64,000 bases of DNA from contig JADHYV010000057.1 in the NCBI GenBank assembly GCA_027604705.1, forward strand, positions 1-64,000. Direction: 5' to 3'. The DNA is from Allomyces arbusculus. Taxonomy: Eukaryota > Blastocladiomycota > Blastocladiomycetes > Blastocladiales > Blastocladiaceae. The notes beneath the pieces are model-generated. The model was given only the letters and a program-made list of their open reading frames with translations, was not told the origin of the DNA and made no database searches. Positions within the stretch are counted from its first letter, which is position 1. The number at the start of each line of letters is the position of its first letter. Shown here piece by piece: positions 35,718-44,430 of the stretch. The position numbers and the translations under genes are program-made.

Positions 35718-37634
35718 ATGAACGGCCCAAGTGTGCCGCTCTCAGCCGTAATTCAAGCTCCACAGTCGCGGATTGGCCTTGACGCCTTGCCCGCCGACAT
35801 TCTTCACCTGACAGCCAAGTTGCTTGTCGCCGAGCATGCCACGCATGGATGCGTGCCACTTGATCCTCGCTCTGCACGCTCGCTCCTTGCGCTGCGGCGG
35901 ACCTGCCGCGCATGGCGCTGCGCCGTTGACAGCGTCCTGCGCTGGCATGTCACGGTCCTTGCCTCGCAGCCACACTGGAAACTTCCGGTTCCCGACCACC
36001 AGATTAGATCCCTTACCGTCAGATTCAAGTCGTCGGGCGCCGTTGGAGACTCTCCACCTGACCCGCCGTTACTGATCATGGGTGTTGCGGCACATTTTTC
36101 GGCGCTGTCGGGGCTCTACCTAGTCGACGTTTCGCTACCCGCCGGGTGCCTAATTCCGACCCTGAAAGGTCTTGCACCAACGCTCAAATATTTGCGCGCT
36201 TCCGTGGAGAACGGGTGGGATGACCTCGTGGACGCAGTGGCTTTCCCGCAGCTGCGCATGGTCAAGGTGGACGTTAATGAACAGGGCCGCCCTGTTCGGA
36301 CAATGCTGGCCGCACCACTGCTCGAAACGGTGTCGTTCGACGCGAACGCGATTCACGCACATCTTTTCTACCATTTGCAGCGCTTTGCTGGCACCCTGCG
36401 CGTGCTCTCCATTTCTCCCACAACGGTGATTGACGATGGATCGTTGGCCCCCCACGTCGACGAAATTGTGTCTTGGCGATCACTTCGCAGTTATATTGGC
36501 CCAATCGCTGGCCCCGGTCTCTTGGCTAGAACCCATGATTCCCCGAATGTTCTTCCTGCGCTGCAATCGATGACTTGCTTTGTTCGACCGGCTGTGCAGG
36601 CTGTGCTCCCAACGATGCCACAGCTAACACAGGCAACTTTAAGTGGAGTGCCGCTGACTGAAACCGATTTTGCGCAACTTGCCAATGCCACGCCACGGCT
36701 CTCTCATTTGCACTTGGTCTCCTGCCCTGTTGCTCGTGTGCGGCAGGCTGCCAGCAAGCCGATCATTTTCCCGGATCTGGCTTTCCTGTACGTCAAAGGC
36801 TCGGATGCCGTTTCGTTCATCATCCTGAGTCTGTGTGCGCCCATTTTGGCGACCGTCCATCTGGTCCTAGAACGTCGCCTGGACGGTCCATTGCAGCCCT
36901 TTCATGCCCTCCCGTGGCCTAGCATCACCTCGGTCAAGATCGAGAGTGCAGTTAAGGATTGGTGGCAGACGACGAGGATTGACGCGCCGCGCGCCATGTT
37001 TTCGACACTCCCACGACTCACAGCAGTCGATCTGTCCGTATTTGTGACCTGGACCGATGGCGATGGGCCCGCGCCACTCTTGGGTGTGACCGACCTTACT
37101 GCGCATGCTGGGACCATTGCGGGATTGGACATGACACACGTTGTTCACCTGACGGTGGAGGCATCGAAGTTGGCCGAATTGCGGTGGCTGCACGGCGGCG
37201 TGCCGGTGCTCAAAACGGTCACGACATCTTCCGTGCACGCGAACACCCTAGACGCACTTTCGCGAGCACCAATGCTCGAGTTGATCACGGCAGAAGAGGT
37301 GTACTTTGGCGGCGATGATGAGAAGGTGCTGGATCTGGAATACCACCAGGGAAACGCCTTGTGGCAGCAGCTGCCAAAGACGTCGGTTTTGCTGTCGCGA
37401 TGTTTTGGAGACGAGATCACTGTCCATGTCGTGCATGTCGAGGACGTGGACCATGCCGCCAACGAGATTGCCTCGGTGGCCATGTGGTTGCTGAAACACG
37501 CAAACGGATGGCTTCGTGTCATTGTAAATGTGCTGTCAAACCCGAAAGCGCCATCAATTGTGAGAGCAATCCAGGAGCAACTGGGAGCTGAGCTGAAGGT
37601 CACACTGTCCGTCCATGTTGTAGAGGCGTCATAA
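35718..37634 (+). CDS. F-box/LRR-like protein, intact reference copy
   Basis: Single exon, 638 residues from the chosen ATG (an upstream in-frame ATG at 35610 is less likely). The N-terminus holds an F-box-like helix set: LDALPADILHLTAKLLVAEH, PLDPRSARSLLALRRTCRAW, VDSVLRWHV. About 450 residues of irregular leucine-rich repeats follow (LSGLYLVDVSLPAG, LRMVKVDV, LPTMPQLTQATLSGVPL, LPRLTAVDLSVFVTW). The C-terminal alpha/beta-like segment (VHVVHVEDVDHAANEIASVA, WLRVIVNVLSNPK) is also found in the broken copies. By analogy with SCF subunits it would pick substrates for ubiquitination, but the F-box match is by pattern only. At least four degenerate relatives lie in the window. Confidence 0.75.
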   Translation: MNGPSVPLSAVIQAPQSRIGLDALPADILHLTAKLLVAEHATHGCVPLDPRSARSLLALRRTCRAWRCAVDSVLRWHVTVLASQPHWKLPVPDHQIRSLTVRFKSSGAVGDSPPDPPLLIMGVAAHFSALSGLYLVDVSLPAGCLIPTLKGLAPTLKYLRASVENGWDDLVDAVAFPQLRMVKVDVNEQGRPVRTMLAAPLLETVSFDANAIHAHLFYHLQRFAGTLRVLSISPTTVIDDGSLAPHVDEIVSWRSLRSYIGPIAGPGLLARTHDSPNVLPALQSMTCFVRPAVQAVLPTMPQLTQATLSGVPLTETDFAQLANATPRLSHLHLVSCPVARVRQAASKPIIFPDLAFLYVKGSDAVSFIILSLCAPILATVHLVLERRLDGPLQPFHALPWPSITSVKIESAVKDWWQTTRIDAPRAMFSTLPRLTAVDLSVFVTWTDGDGPAPLLGVTDLTAHAGTIAGLDMTHVVHLTVEASKLAELRWLHGGVPVLKTVTTSSVHANTLDALSRAPMLELITAEEVYFGGDDEKVLDLEYHQGNALWQQLPKTSVLLSRCFGDEITVHVVHVEDVDHAANEIASVAMWLLKHANGWLRVIVNVLSNPKAPSIVRAIQEQLGAELKVTLSVHVVEAS

Positions 37635-38382
37635 CATACGCTGGTGCAGGTCGATAATAAAAGTCGTTAGCTTCCGTTTCCGTCTCCCTGACGTTCCCGG
37701 CTGACTTGAAATCACGGACAACGGAATTTGGCGTGTTGCTGTTGCTGCCGCGGCAACAACAGTAGTTTGAGTCTCGTGCATGCTCTATGGGCAAAGCGAG
37801 AATGTTGAACACGAGAAACGTTCACGTTTGAACATTATGATTGCCGCTGATACTTTATGACCCGCTCATCAATGTGCGGGCACGCAGTCAAGTTCTCAGC
37901 GCTTCTAGTGATGTGCTAGCTGCGATTTGATGTTGGATCCTTCAATCACCCAAACGGCCACATTGTTTTGGGAAACTATGAGCTTGGCGCTCGCGCCCCA
38001 GCCGTGCATAGGTGTCACGCTAGTATCATCGAACAGCATCGCCCTGTCGACAAGAACCAGCGGGACGAAGCCTGCCTGCAAGAGGCCACGCTTGCCGCGT
38101 GGAAAGTGTGGAGACAATGACACTGTACTCCCTGCCAAGGACTATAAAGGTGCAAAAAAGACTTTGTTGGAGGTACCGCGCGGCCATAAACAAACTGCTC
38201 ACGCGCTAGATGCTAACATACAAGACGATGGAAATTCAAAACATGAAAACCTCGTTGCCCACTTGCCTTTGCCGCCGACGCCGACGCCTACAACAAGACC
38301 CAGCTGCATCTGCTTGACTCGCAGTGCTTGGCACCGTCGAATCACGCGACTAGCGCGGGTGCACGGCTCGCCGTCCGGGTCT
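37635..38382. other. Convergent intergenic region
   Basis: Lies between the 3' ends of the F-box/LRR gene (plus) and member B (minus). No gene recognised. Confidence 0.4.
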
Positions 38383-39084
38383 TTACCAGTGGCGAACCTG
38401 CTGTTGCCATAGCGACGGCGCCCTGCTCGCATAACGTGCGGCACGATTATCGGTCGACGTCGGAGTCGATGTCCCAGTCCCAGTTGCCGTTGGCGCCGTG
38501 CCCGTCCCAGTCCCAGTTGCCGTTGGCGCCGTGCCCGTCCCAGTCGGCGCCCCAGTCGGGACGGTCGCCTCGGTGCCAGTCGGCTCAAGAATGGTCAGGG
38601 TCTGCTCAATCGCGGTCACGACGTACGTCTTGCCGTACGAGCTGTGCGACTTGCTGTGCGAGCTGTGTGACTTGGCGTGCTTACGTCCATGACCCTTCGC
38701 GTGACCCCGCTCGTGACCACCACTGTGGCCGCGGCCACGATTGCCCGACCCGTGATGGATTTCGTGTTTCTCGTTCTCAACGTCGCGGCCCTTGAATCCG
38801 CTGGAACCGTGTGGGCCACGCGATCCACGTCCGTGACCCGGAACGACCCACCGGGTGCCGTCCCAAATGCTTCCGTCATACGGCTTGGAGTTTGCCCAGT
38901 CGATTCCGCGACGCGCGATCTTGGCGTGACCGGATGCGTCGGTGTTGGCGTCGGGATCGGCCGACGCGCATGTCACGGCCGGGAGCATGATGACGGCCAC
39001 GGCGAGGAGCAGCGCCGCGGAAATGACGTGCTGCATGGCCACGGTCGACGAGGGCGTGGCAGCGGCGGCGCTCGTGCTTGGCAT
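38383..39084 (-). CDS. Secreted protein of the IDW-WDG family, member B
   Basis: Single exon, 233 residues from the ATG at 39084. A signal region (MQHVISAALLLAVAVIML) and KIARR precede the core GIDWANSKPYDGSIWDGTRW. The tail carries KGRDVENEKHEIHHGSG, close to member A (KSRDVENQTHEIQEHGSG), then His/Gly/Lys-rich sequence (GHGRKHAKSHSSHSKSHSS). A Thr/Gly/Pro/Ala repeat (TGTGTAPTATG, twice) and the shared ending SLWQQQVRHW complete it. It is the closest relative of member A, in opposite orientation 4 kb away. A TATA-like CTATATTTATT lies about 80 bases upstream on the minus strand (near 39165). The Thr-rich part would be a good substrate for O-mannosylation if secreted, as inferred from composition. 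Confidence 0.75.
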   Translation of the reverse strand: MPSTSAAAATPSSTVAMQHVISAALLLAVAVIMLPAVTCASADPDANTDASGHAKIARRGIDWANSKPYDGSIWDGTRWVVPGHGRGSRGPHGSSGFKGRDVENEKHEIHHGSGNRGRGHSGGHERGHAKGHGRKHAKSHSSHSKSHSSYGKTYVVTAIEQTLTILEPTGTEATVPTGAPTGTGTAPTATGTGTGTAPTATGTGTSTPTSTDNRAARYASRAPSLWQQQVRHW

Positions 39085-40050
39085 CGTGCACGTTGAGCGT
39101 CGAGTCGAGCTGCTGGCGCGCGTCTTGCGTTGGCGCGCCGTGGTGCGCGCCGCGGAATAAATATAGGGATGGGAGACGGTGGATCGCCGCGAGCGGAGAG
39201 CGAGCGACTGCATTCAAATAGTACGCAAGCGCGCCCGCACACGGCATGCCCTGGCTCTCCATGTTGGCGGACGAGCGTGGTGCGAGCGCATGGCCGCGCA
39301 AGTCCCATGCGCAGGGAGCCTCGAGTGTCGACGGCGCCATGTTCACGCGTGCGGGCGTGGACTGGGTGGAGCGAGCAGCGCGCGACCGGCTCCATTGACG
39401 CTCTGCAAAGCATCCGACTATCAGGTCGCGAACCACTTGTCGCTCAGGACGACTGGCTCCGTTCCGTCCCATCGACCTTGATACAAAGGCCCACACGCCA
39501 TCGCGCGCACGCCGGGGCGCAGGTTTGGTTGTCGAAGAGTCCTGACACTTGGGATTGCCAACATCACGGGCTGCCGGTTGTTGCACGCGAAGTGGGCGCA
39601 AAGCGAGAGCGCGACAGCGTCGGCCAAACGGGTGCAGCAGCATTATGGGAGTGCGTTCCTCGAGTTGTGAGACTTCATCGGCGCGAATGGGAGCAGGGCT
39701 GCGGTAACGAGGAGTTGGTTGGGGTCAGGTTCGCACTTGACCAGGCAGTTGCACCGACCAAGGTGTGGAAGCAAGGCAGAATCTTTGCCCTCACACGTAG
39801 GCAGACCTGCTAAGTGGCTATTGCACTAATGTCCGACTTGGACTGAATCGAAAGCTCCACTGCCATGGTCGCCGAGGGTACGTAGTTCCCGAGAACATGC
39901 AGGCGATAAAGTACTGTGTCTGGACAGACGGGCGAAAATACAAGGTGTCCCTTGTGGTGAGGGGGCGAAACTGCAGCTCACCAATATTTACCACGCATCA
40001 GTCCCAACTGAATATCTCGCGCAAGGTGCCGTCCACATCAAACATTCCTG
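39085..40050. other. Intergenic, no supported gene
   Basis: Upstream flank of member B and downstream flank of the LRR remnant. Frames here lack any signature. Confidence 0.4.
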
Positions 40051-40890
40051 CTACCATGGAAACTGCGGCGGCCGGCCTAGCTTCAAATTCGGCTTCTTGT
40101 ACTTGTGCGGTCGAGCCGGCCCACGCAGGTCGGTCCGCTGAACATGTTCTGAATCAGCAATGAGCGTCGCAAGCATTGGCAGCTCGTCAAGCATGGTGCC
40201 GCGCACCGTGATAGTGTCGTTTTGAGGCAGCCGCGCGAAAAACATGACCTTGAGCGCTTTCCGGTGTAATTTGGGGACAGCCGCGCGTTCCAGTGCGATT
40301 GTCAAGTCACAGAGGTGGGGTGCCACCAGTCTTGGCCAAATATTAGATAGTGTGTCACTGCTCTGCACTACAAGCCGCGTGAGAGCGCCCAGCTCCGGCA
40401 AGATCTTTGGAATCTCGTCCGGCAGTGGATCTTGAAATCTGCTGCGCAAGATGATCACAATGGCGAACGCAGGCCCTTTCATGCCCTGTTGGTGAGCATG
40501 CGCAATCGTCAGGGTGATTGACGTGGTAATTTGCTGCAAAAGTGGAAAAATGCACAGCACCGCCTACCAAACACCAGACCTTCTCCAATACTCCAATCAG
40601 ACTGTATTCGCATTCGCGGAATATATCGCCGCAAGCGAGACTGAGAAGTGTGCATGTGTCAAATATCGACCTTTGCCGGGAGTGCTGTTGAGCAATCTTG
40701 CTCTAACGATCCCTTCGTTCGCAATCCATGGCAAGGAACTCAATGGAGCACCACACAACAGGACTGCCAAGTCATATACAGTGTGGATCCAGCTCATTCA
40801 ACTATATCCACGAAACTGCGAAGGAAATCAACAAAAAATTCACACACATGCGAGCCGAATACTCCAACACTGCGAGCCTGAATAGAACGC
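40051..40890 (-). pseudogene. LRR-family remnant with HKYK tail, copy 1
   Basis: The frame 40560-40051 (LPDEIPKILPELGALTRLVV, LVAPHLCDLTIALERAAVPK, LDELPMLATLIADSEHV) has leucine-rich character and ends RPHKYKKPNLKLGRPPQF. Upstream (40797-40597) a second frame has APLSSLPWIANEG and THAHFSVSLAAI, resembling LPWPSITS and APRAMFSTLPRL of the intact F-box/LRR gene. The order is not consistent, so it is most likely a broken and rearranged member. It shares its C-terminal tail with copy 2 at 41356. Confidence 0.45.
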
Positions 40891-40911
40891 CCGGCTCCCG
40901 TCGCCCGGTCC

Positions 40912-40928
40912 GGGGGGGGGGGGGGGGG
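40912..40928 (+). repeat. Poly-G run of 17
   Basis: Seventeen consecutive G in the upstream part of the LRR remnant. It may form a G-rich structure or be an assembly or sequencing scar. Confidence 0.9.
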
Positions 40929-41355
40929 AGGAACGCGCAATGAATTGCCCTCATGAGCTTCGAATCAAACAGTGTGGAACTTGAATACATATCGACTGCT
41001 AAAGTACGCAAATAAATTGATTTCATGATTTTGGAGCATTCTCTGGAAGCACAAGCTGGCCGACGATGCGTTAGAAGGGGACCGCAGTTGGGTTGTCAGG
41101 CCATCAGTGCATTCAACACGGCCGATTTCAGACTTGTTGCTCAATGTGGGGAAGGAGTGATGCAGTGCTCACCCGACGCACACTATGCGAACCCAGTCCA
41201 ATCCATTTGACCCTCGGCCGAAAAATGGTGATACTTGAACGCGAAGAAGACAAAATGAGCCAACATTCCGGGGGAACAGTGAGCCTGCGGCAAAGTATGA
41301 CCTCGCTCCCATACGGACAATGCGGTTGCCAAAATCCAACTTTGAGCGGTCCATA

Positions 41356-41633
41356 TCAAACGTTTTCAATATCACCACAGAACTGCGGCTGCTGACCTGG
41401 CTTTGCCGGCGGCGACTTGTACTTGTGCGGCCGAGTCAGAACGTGCTTGTCCGTCCACCGAATATTACTCTGATCAGCAATGAGCGTCTTGACCGCGGGC
41501 AGAGCATCAAACGCGAGTGGTGGTGCAGACGCAGAGCCGAAGTGGGTCGTACAATGCCGCGCCACGTCCACGGGCAGCTGGAGTGAGGGACACTAATCCA
41601 CGAACCTGACCAGGCTCTCCAAAAAATTTGCAT
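41356..41633 (-). pseudogene. LRR-family remnant with HKYK tail, copy 2
   Basis: A short frame ends FDALPAVKTLIADQSNIRW, then RPHKYKSPPAKPGQQPQF, clearly related to the end of copy 1 (LPMLATLIADSEHVQR, RPHKYKKPNLKLGRPPQF), same strand and about 1.3 kb apart. Upstream parts are unrecognisable. It is a duplicated gene end. Confidence 0.45.
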
Positions 41634-42045
41634 CGCGTGACGCTCCTTGAGGCCAGGATGTATGACACAAGTGCATGCGAACTGACGTCATTCAACAACT
41701 TATCACAGGCCGAGAATCGTGCATTGCTTTGCAATATTCCCGTCTAACTCTTTTGACCACGGTCGATCGCATTCGCTCATGCTCCAGGAGCCTATGCTTG
41801 TGAACATGCGGAGAGCCCTGTCCACCATAACTGATGCAATCAAGACGAATCGAGCGAGCCCAGTGCCTACCCAACGACACGATGATGCCATCTCGAAAAT
41901 CACTCATTTCCATTCAACCCTCCCCCCACCCATAAAAGACCGATATACAAGCGCGCTAACCACCTATTTAAACCTACTCTACTCACGCAACCTGCGCACA
42001 GAACGACGCGAGATCTTGGCACGGCCGCGCTGCCGACTCGAGACT
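41634..42045. other. Intergenic, no supported gene
   Basis: Stretch between LRR remnant copy 2 and the stop of member C. Nothing recognised. Confidence 0.35.
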
Positions 42046-42318
42046 CTAGCCGTGGTACGGCCCATGCCCGCGGCCGTGCCAGCCACGGTCGCCGCGATGC
42101 CCGCGCGGCCCACGCCAGCCGCGTTCGCCCGGATGAATCCACCGCGTGCCGTCCCAGTCTGAGCCGTCGTACGGGATCGACTTGGCCCAGTCGATGTCGC
42201 GGCGCACGAGAACCTCGCGCGGCGTGGCCGCGGCGTCGGTCCTGCCGGCCGCGGCGGCAACGAGAAGAAGGACGGCTGAAATGGCGAGCATGAGCGGGAA
42301 CGTCGACGGCGCGTGCAT
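42046..42318 (-). CDS. Secreted mini-protein of the IDW-WDG family, member C
   Basis: Only 90 residues: signal peptide (MHAPSTFPLMLAISAVLLLV, cut probably near GRTDAAA), a short propeptide with VLVRR, the core DIDWAKSIPYDGSDWDGTRW, and a Gly/Arg/His-rich tail ending GRGHGPYHG. It is the minimal form of the family and shows what is conserved: signal, RR and core. The in-frame sequence upstream of this ATG is not like the other members. The start context is CACCATGCAC, similar to member D. Confidence 0.7.
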   Translation of the reverse strand: MHAPSTFPLMLAISAVLLLVAAAAGRTDAAATPREVLVRRDIDWAKSIPYDGSDWDGTRWIHPGERGWRGPRGHRGDRGWHGRGHGPYHG

Positions 42319-43184
42319 GGTGAAGATGGAGAGAGAGGGCGTGGCGAGCGTAGAGACGGTGGTGGTGCGGCGGATCACGAGAACGAGCGTGTTGAAGCAG
42401 CGTTTCTGGCTGATGCGCGGAACGAACACGGTCTGCTGTGTGAGAGAGGAAAGTAGCGGTGCGGTCGGGACTGGATGGTACGCACGGTCGAGTCTGCGGG
42501 TTGAGGCACTGACGAGTCGTGACGGGGGCGCCGGCTGCAATAAATGCGGGCCGGGAGGGTAACAGCACGGCGCGAGCGATGTGTGTACAAGTGCGCAAGC
42601 CTGGAGTGATCCGCATTGTGGTTTGAATCCATGGTTGTGGAACCTCGATCACGCTGGCTGTTCGCGTCGCGCGAGCGAATCGCTCCCTCAACGCAGATCC
42701 AACAGGGGATCGTGCAACAGTTGAGCTGGGGCGTTTGCGGGTGAACTGTCGCGCATTGAGGCATTGTGGACGAAAACAACAGAAGGGAGCCAACAGAGCA
42801 GAACCCAGCCTGCCAGCGCAATCACGAAGTTGCGGTGCGTCCATTCTCGAACGACAAGCGGCGCGCCTTCCAACAAAATATCCAAGACCAACATCACGGC
42901 ACAGCAAGGAGATGTGTTAGAAAGACGATTTGTTAGGCGTGAGGTATATACACGAAATTGCAAGGTGATAAACGCTAGGACTCCGGACACCAACGTGGCC
43001 GCCCGCATTTGCTACCGCAGGCGCTGTTCCAAACAAGAGAGGCAAGAACAGCGAAAAGAAAAAAAAAAACTAAAACCTCGTCCAGCCAAAACACTCGGGC
43101 GGCTATGATTTACCCGTGCGGCTGCAACCTGTGCGACGTGGCCGCGGCATGCGCGGTCGCCGCAACCCACTTCGTGTTTCGTCT
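42319..43184. other. Intergenic, no supported gene
   Basis: Lies between the start of member C and the stop of member D, both on the minus strand. Frames are shadows or random. Confidence 0.35.
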
Positions 43185-44313
43185 TCACCACCAGTTGTAG
43201 GGCGCCGTCGTCGGCGACGGCGTCGGCACCGCCGCCGCCGCCGCAACCGCTGCGGGTGCCCCCCACGCCGCGGGCGCGGGCAAAGGCGCGGTCGTGAGCG
43301 TCGGCGGCGCCGCGAGCACGGTCATCAGCGGCGCATTCAGCTCCGGCACGACGGCCGTCGCAAACACCGGCGGGCCCGTCGAGTTGGGCGGCCCGGTCGT
43401 GTTCGTACGCGTTGGCGTCGCGGTCCTCGTGTTCGAGGTAGTCCCCGTTCCCGTCATGGTGGACGTAGTCCTCGTTCCCGTCGCGGTGGACGCCGTCCCC
43501 GTTCCCGTCATGGTGGACGTAGTCCTCGTTCCCGTTGCGGTGGACGCCGTCCCCGTTTCCGTCGCGGTGGACGCCGTCCCCGTTTCCGTCGCGGTGGACG
43601 CCGTCCCCGTNNNNNNNNNNNNNNNNNNNNNNNNNNNNNNNNNNNNNNNNNNNNNNNNNNNNNNNNNNNNNNNNNNNNNNNNNNNCCGTCGCGGTGGACG
43701 CCGTCCCCGTTCCCGTCGCGGTGGACGCCGTCCCCGTTCCCGTCGCGGTGGACGCCGTCCCCGTTTCCGTCGCGGTGGACGCCGTCCCCGTTCCCGTCGC
43801 GGTGGACGCCGTCCCCGTACCGCTCGTCGTGGCCGTCGAAATAGTCGACGTCCCCGGCCCACCGGTTGTCGCCGTCGAGACCACCGTCGTCGTCGCCGGC
43901 CCGTTCGTTGTTGCCGTGGCCTGCGTCACCGTGCACTTGCCATGCTTGCCATGCTTGCCGTACTGGTCGCACGACTTGGTGTGGTGCGTCTTGGTGTGGT
44001 GCGTCTTGGTGTGAGAGGCGCCGTAGCCCCCACGCCCACCACGGCCACGGCCGCGGCCGCGACCGCGGCCCCGGCCTCCCCCGCGCCCGCCGCGGAACGA
44101 GTTGTCGCGACTGACCCAGTGGTCGCCGTCCCACTTGCTGCCGTCGTAGGCGATCGTGTTGGACCAGTCGATCGCGCGCGGTTCCAGGACGGCCGGCGCA
44201 GCAGCGGCGGGGCGCGCGGGCGCAACGGCCGCGTCGACGCCCGTGTGGTCGGTGCCGGGGACGACGGCCACGGCGGCCATGGCGAGCAGGAGTGCGGTCG
44301 GGAGAGAGTGCAT
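43185..44313 (-). CDS. Secreted protein of the IDW-WDG family, member D (crosses assembly gap)
   Basis: Read from 44313: signal peptide MHSLPTALLLAMAAVAVVPG, Ala/Pro-rich propeptide, LEPR, then the core AIDWSNTIAYDGSKWDGDHW. A Gly/Arg repeat (GRGRGRGRG), KTHHTKTHHTKSCDQYGKHG and a long Thr/Ala/Ser/Gly array of nine-residue units (TGTASTATG or TGTASTATE) follow. The array runs into 75 Ns; beyond them it continues in another frame relative to the N count and ends TPSPTTAPYNWW with a stop at 43185. The size of the N block is therefore not the real gap size. Here the dibasic site is replaced by PR. Thr/Ser density suggests a heavily O-glycosylated stalk. A TATAAG lies about 215 bases upstream of the ATG. 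Confidence 0.65.
43441..43819 (-). repeat. 27-base coding minisatellite
   Basis: Tandem units of 27 bases (spacing seen directly between GTCGCGGTGG at 43688 and 43715) encode TGTASTAT plus G or E in member D. Left-hand units are diverged (GTCATGGTGGACGTAGTCCT). The array contains the assembly gap, so its copy number is unknown. Confidence 0.9.
43611..43685. other. Assembly gap of 75 N
   Basis: Seventy-five Ns inside the minisatellite. The reading frames on the two sides do not agree with a gap of 75, so the length is a placeholder. Confidence 0.98.
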
Positions 44314-44374
44314 GGTGGTCGCGGTAGTCTTGGTGCGCGCGACCGAGAGTGCGGGACTTGGAGCGACTCGGGGG

Positions 44375-44430
44375 TGGAGGAGGAGGAGGAGGAGGAGGAG
44401 GAAGAGGAATAGGAGGAGGAAAGGGGGTGC
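44375..44430 (+). repeat. GGA/GAGGAA microsatellite
   Basis: Run of GGA triplets with a few interruptions, in the leader of member D (CT-rich on its coding strand). Confidence 0.85.

Noticed and set aside
43441-43819. Tandem 27-base repeats considered as a CRISPR array
   Set aside because: Repeats are directly adjacent with no unique spacers, lie inside a eukaryotic coding sequence, and keep a nine-residue frame.
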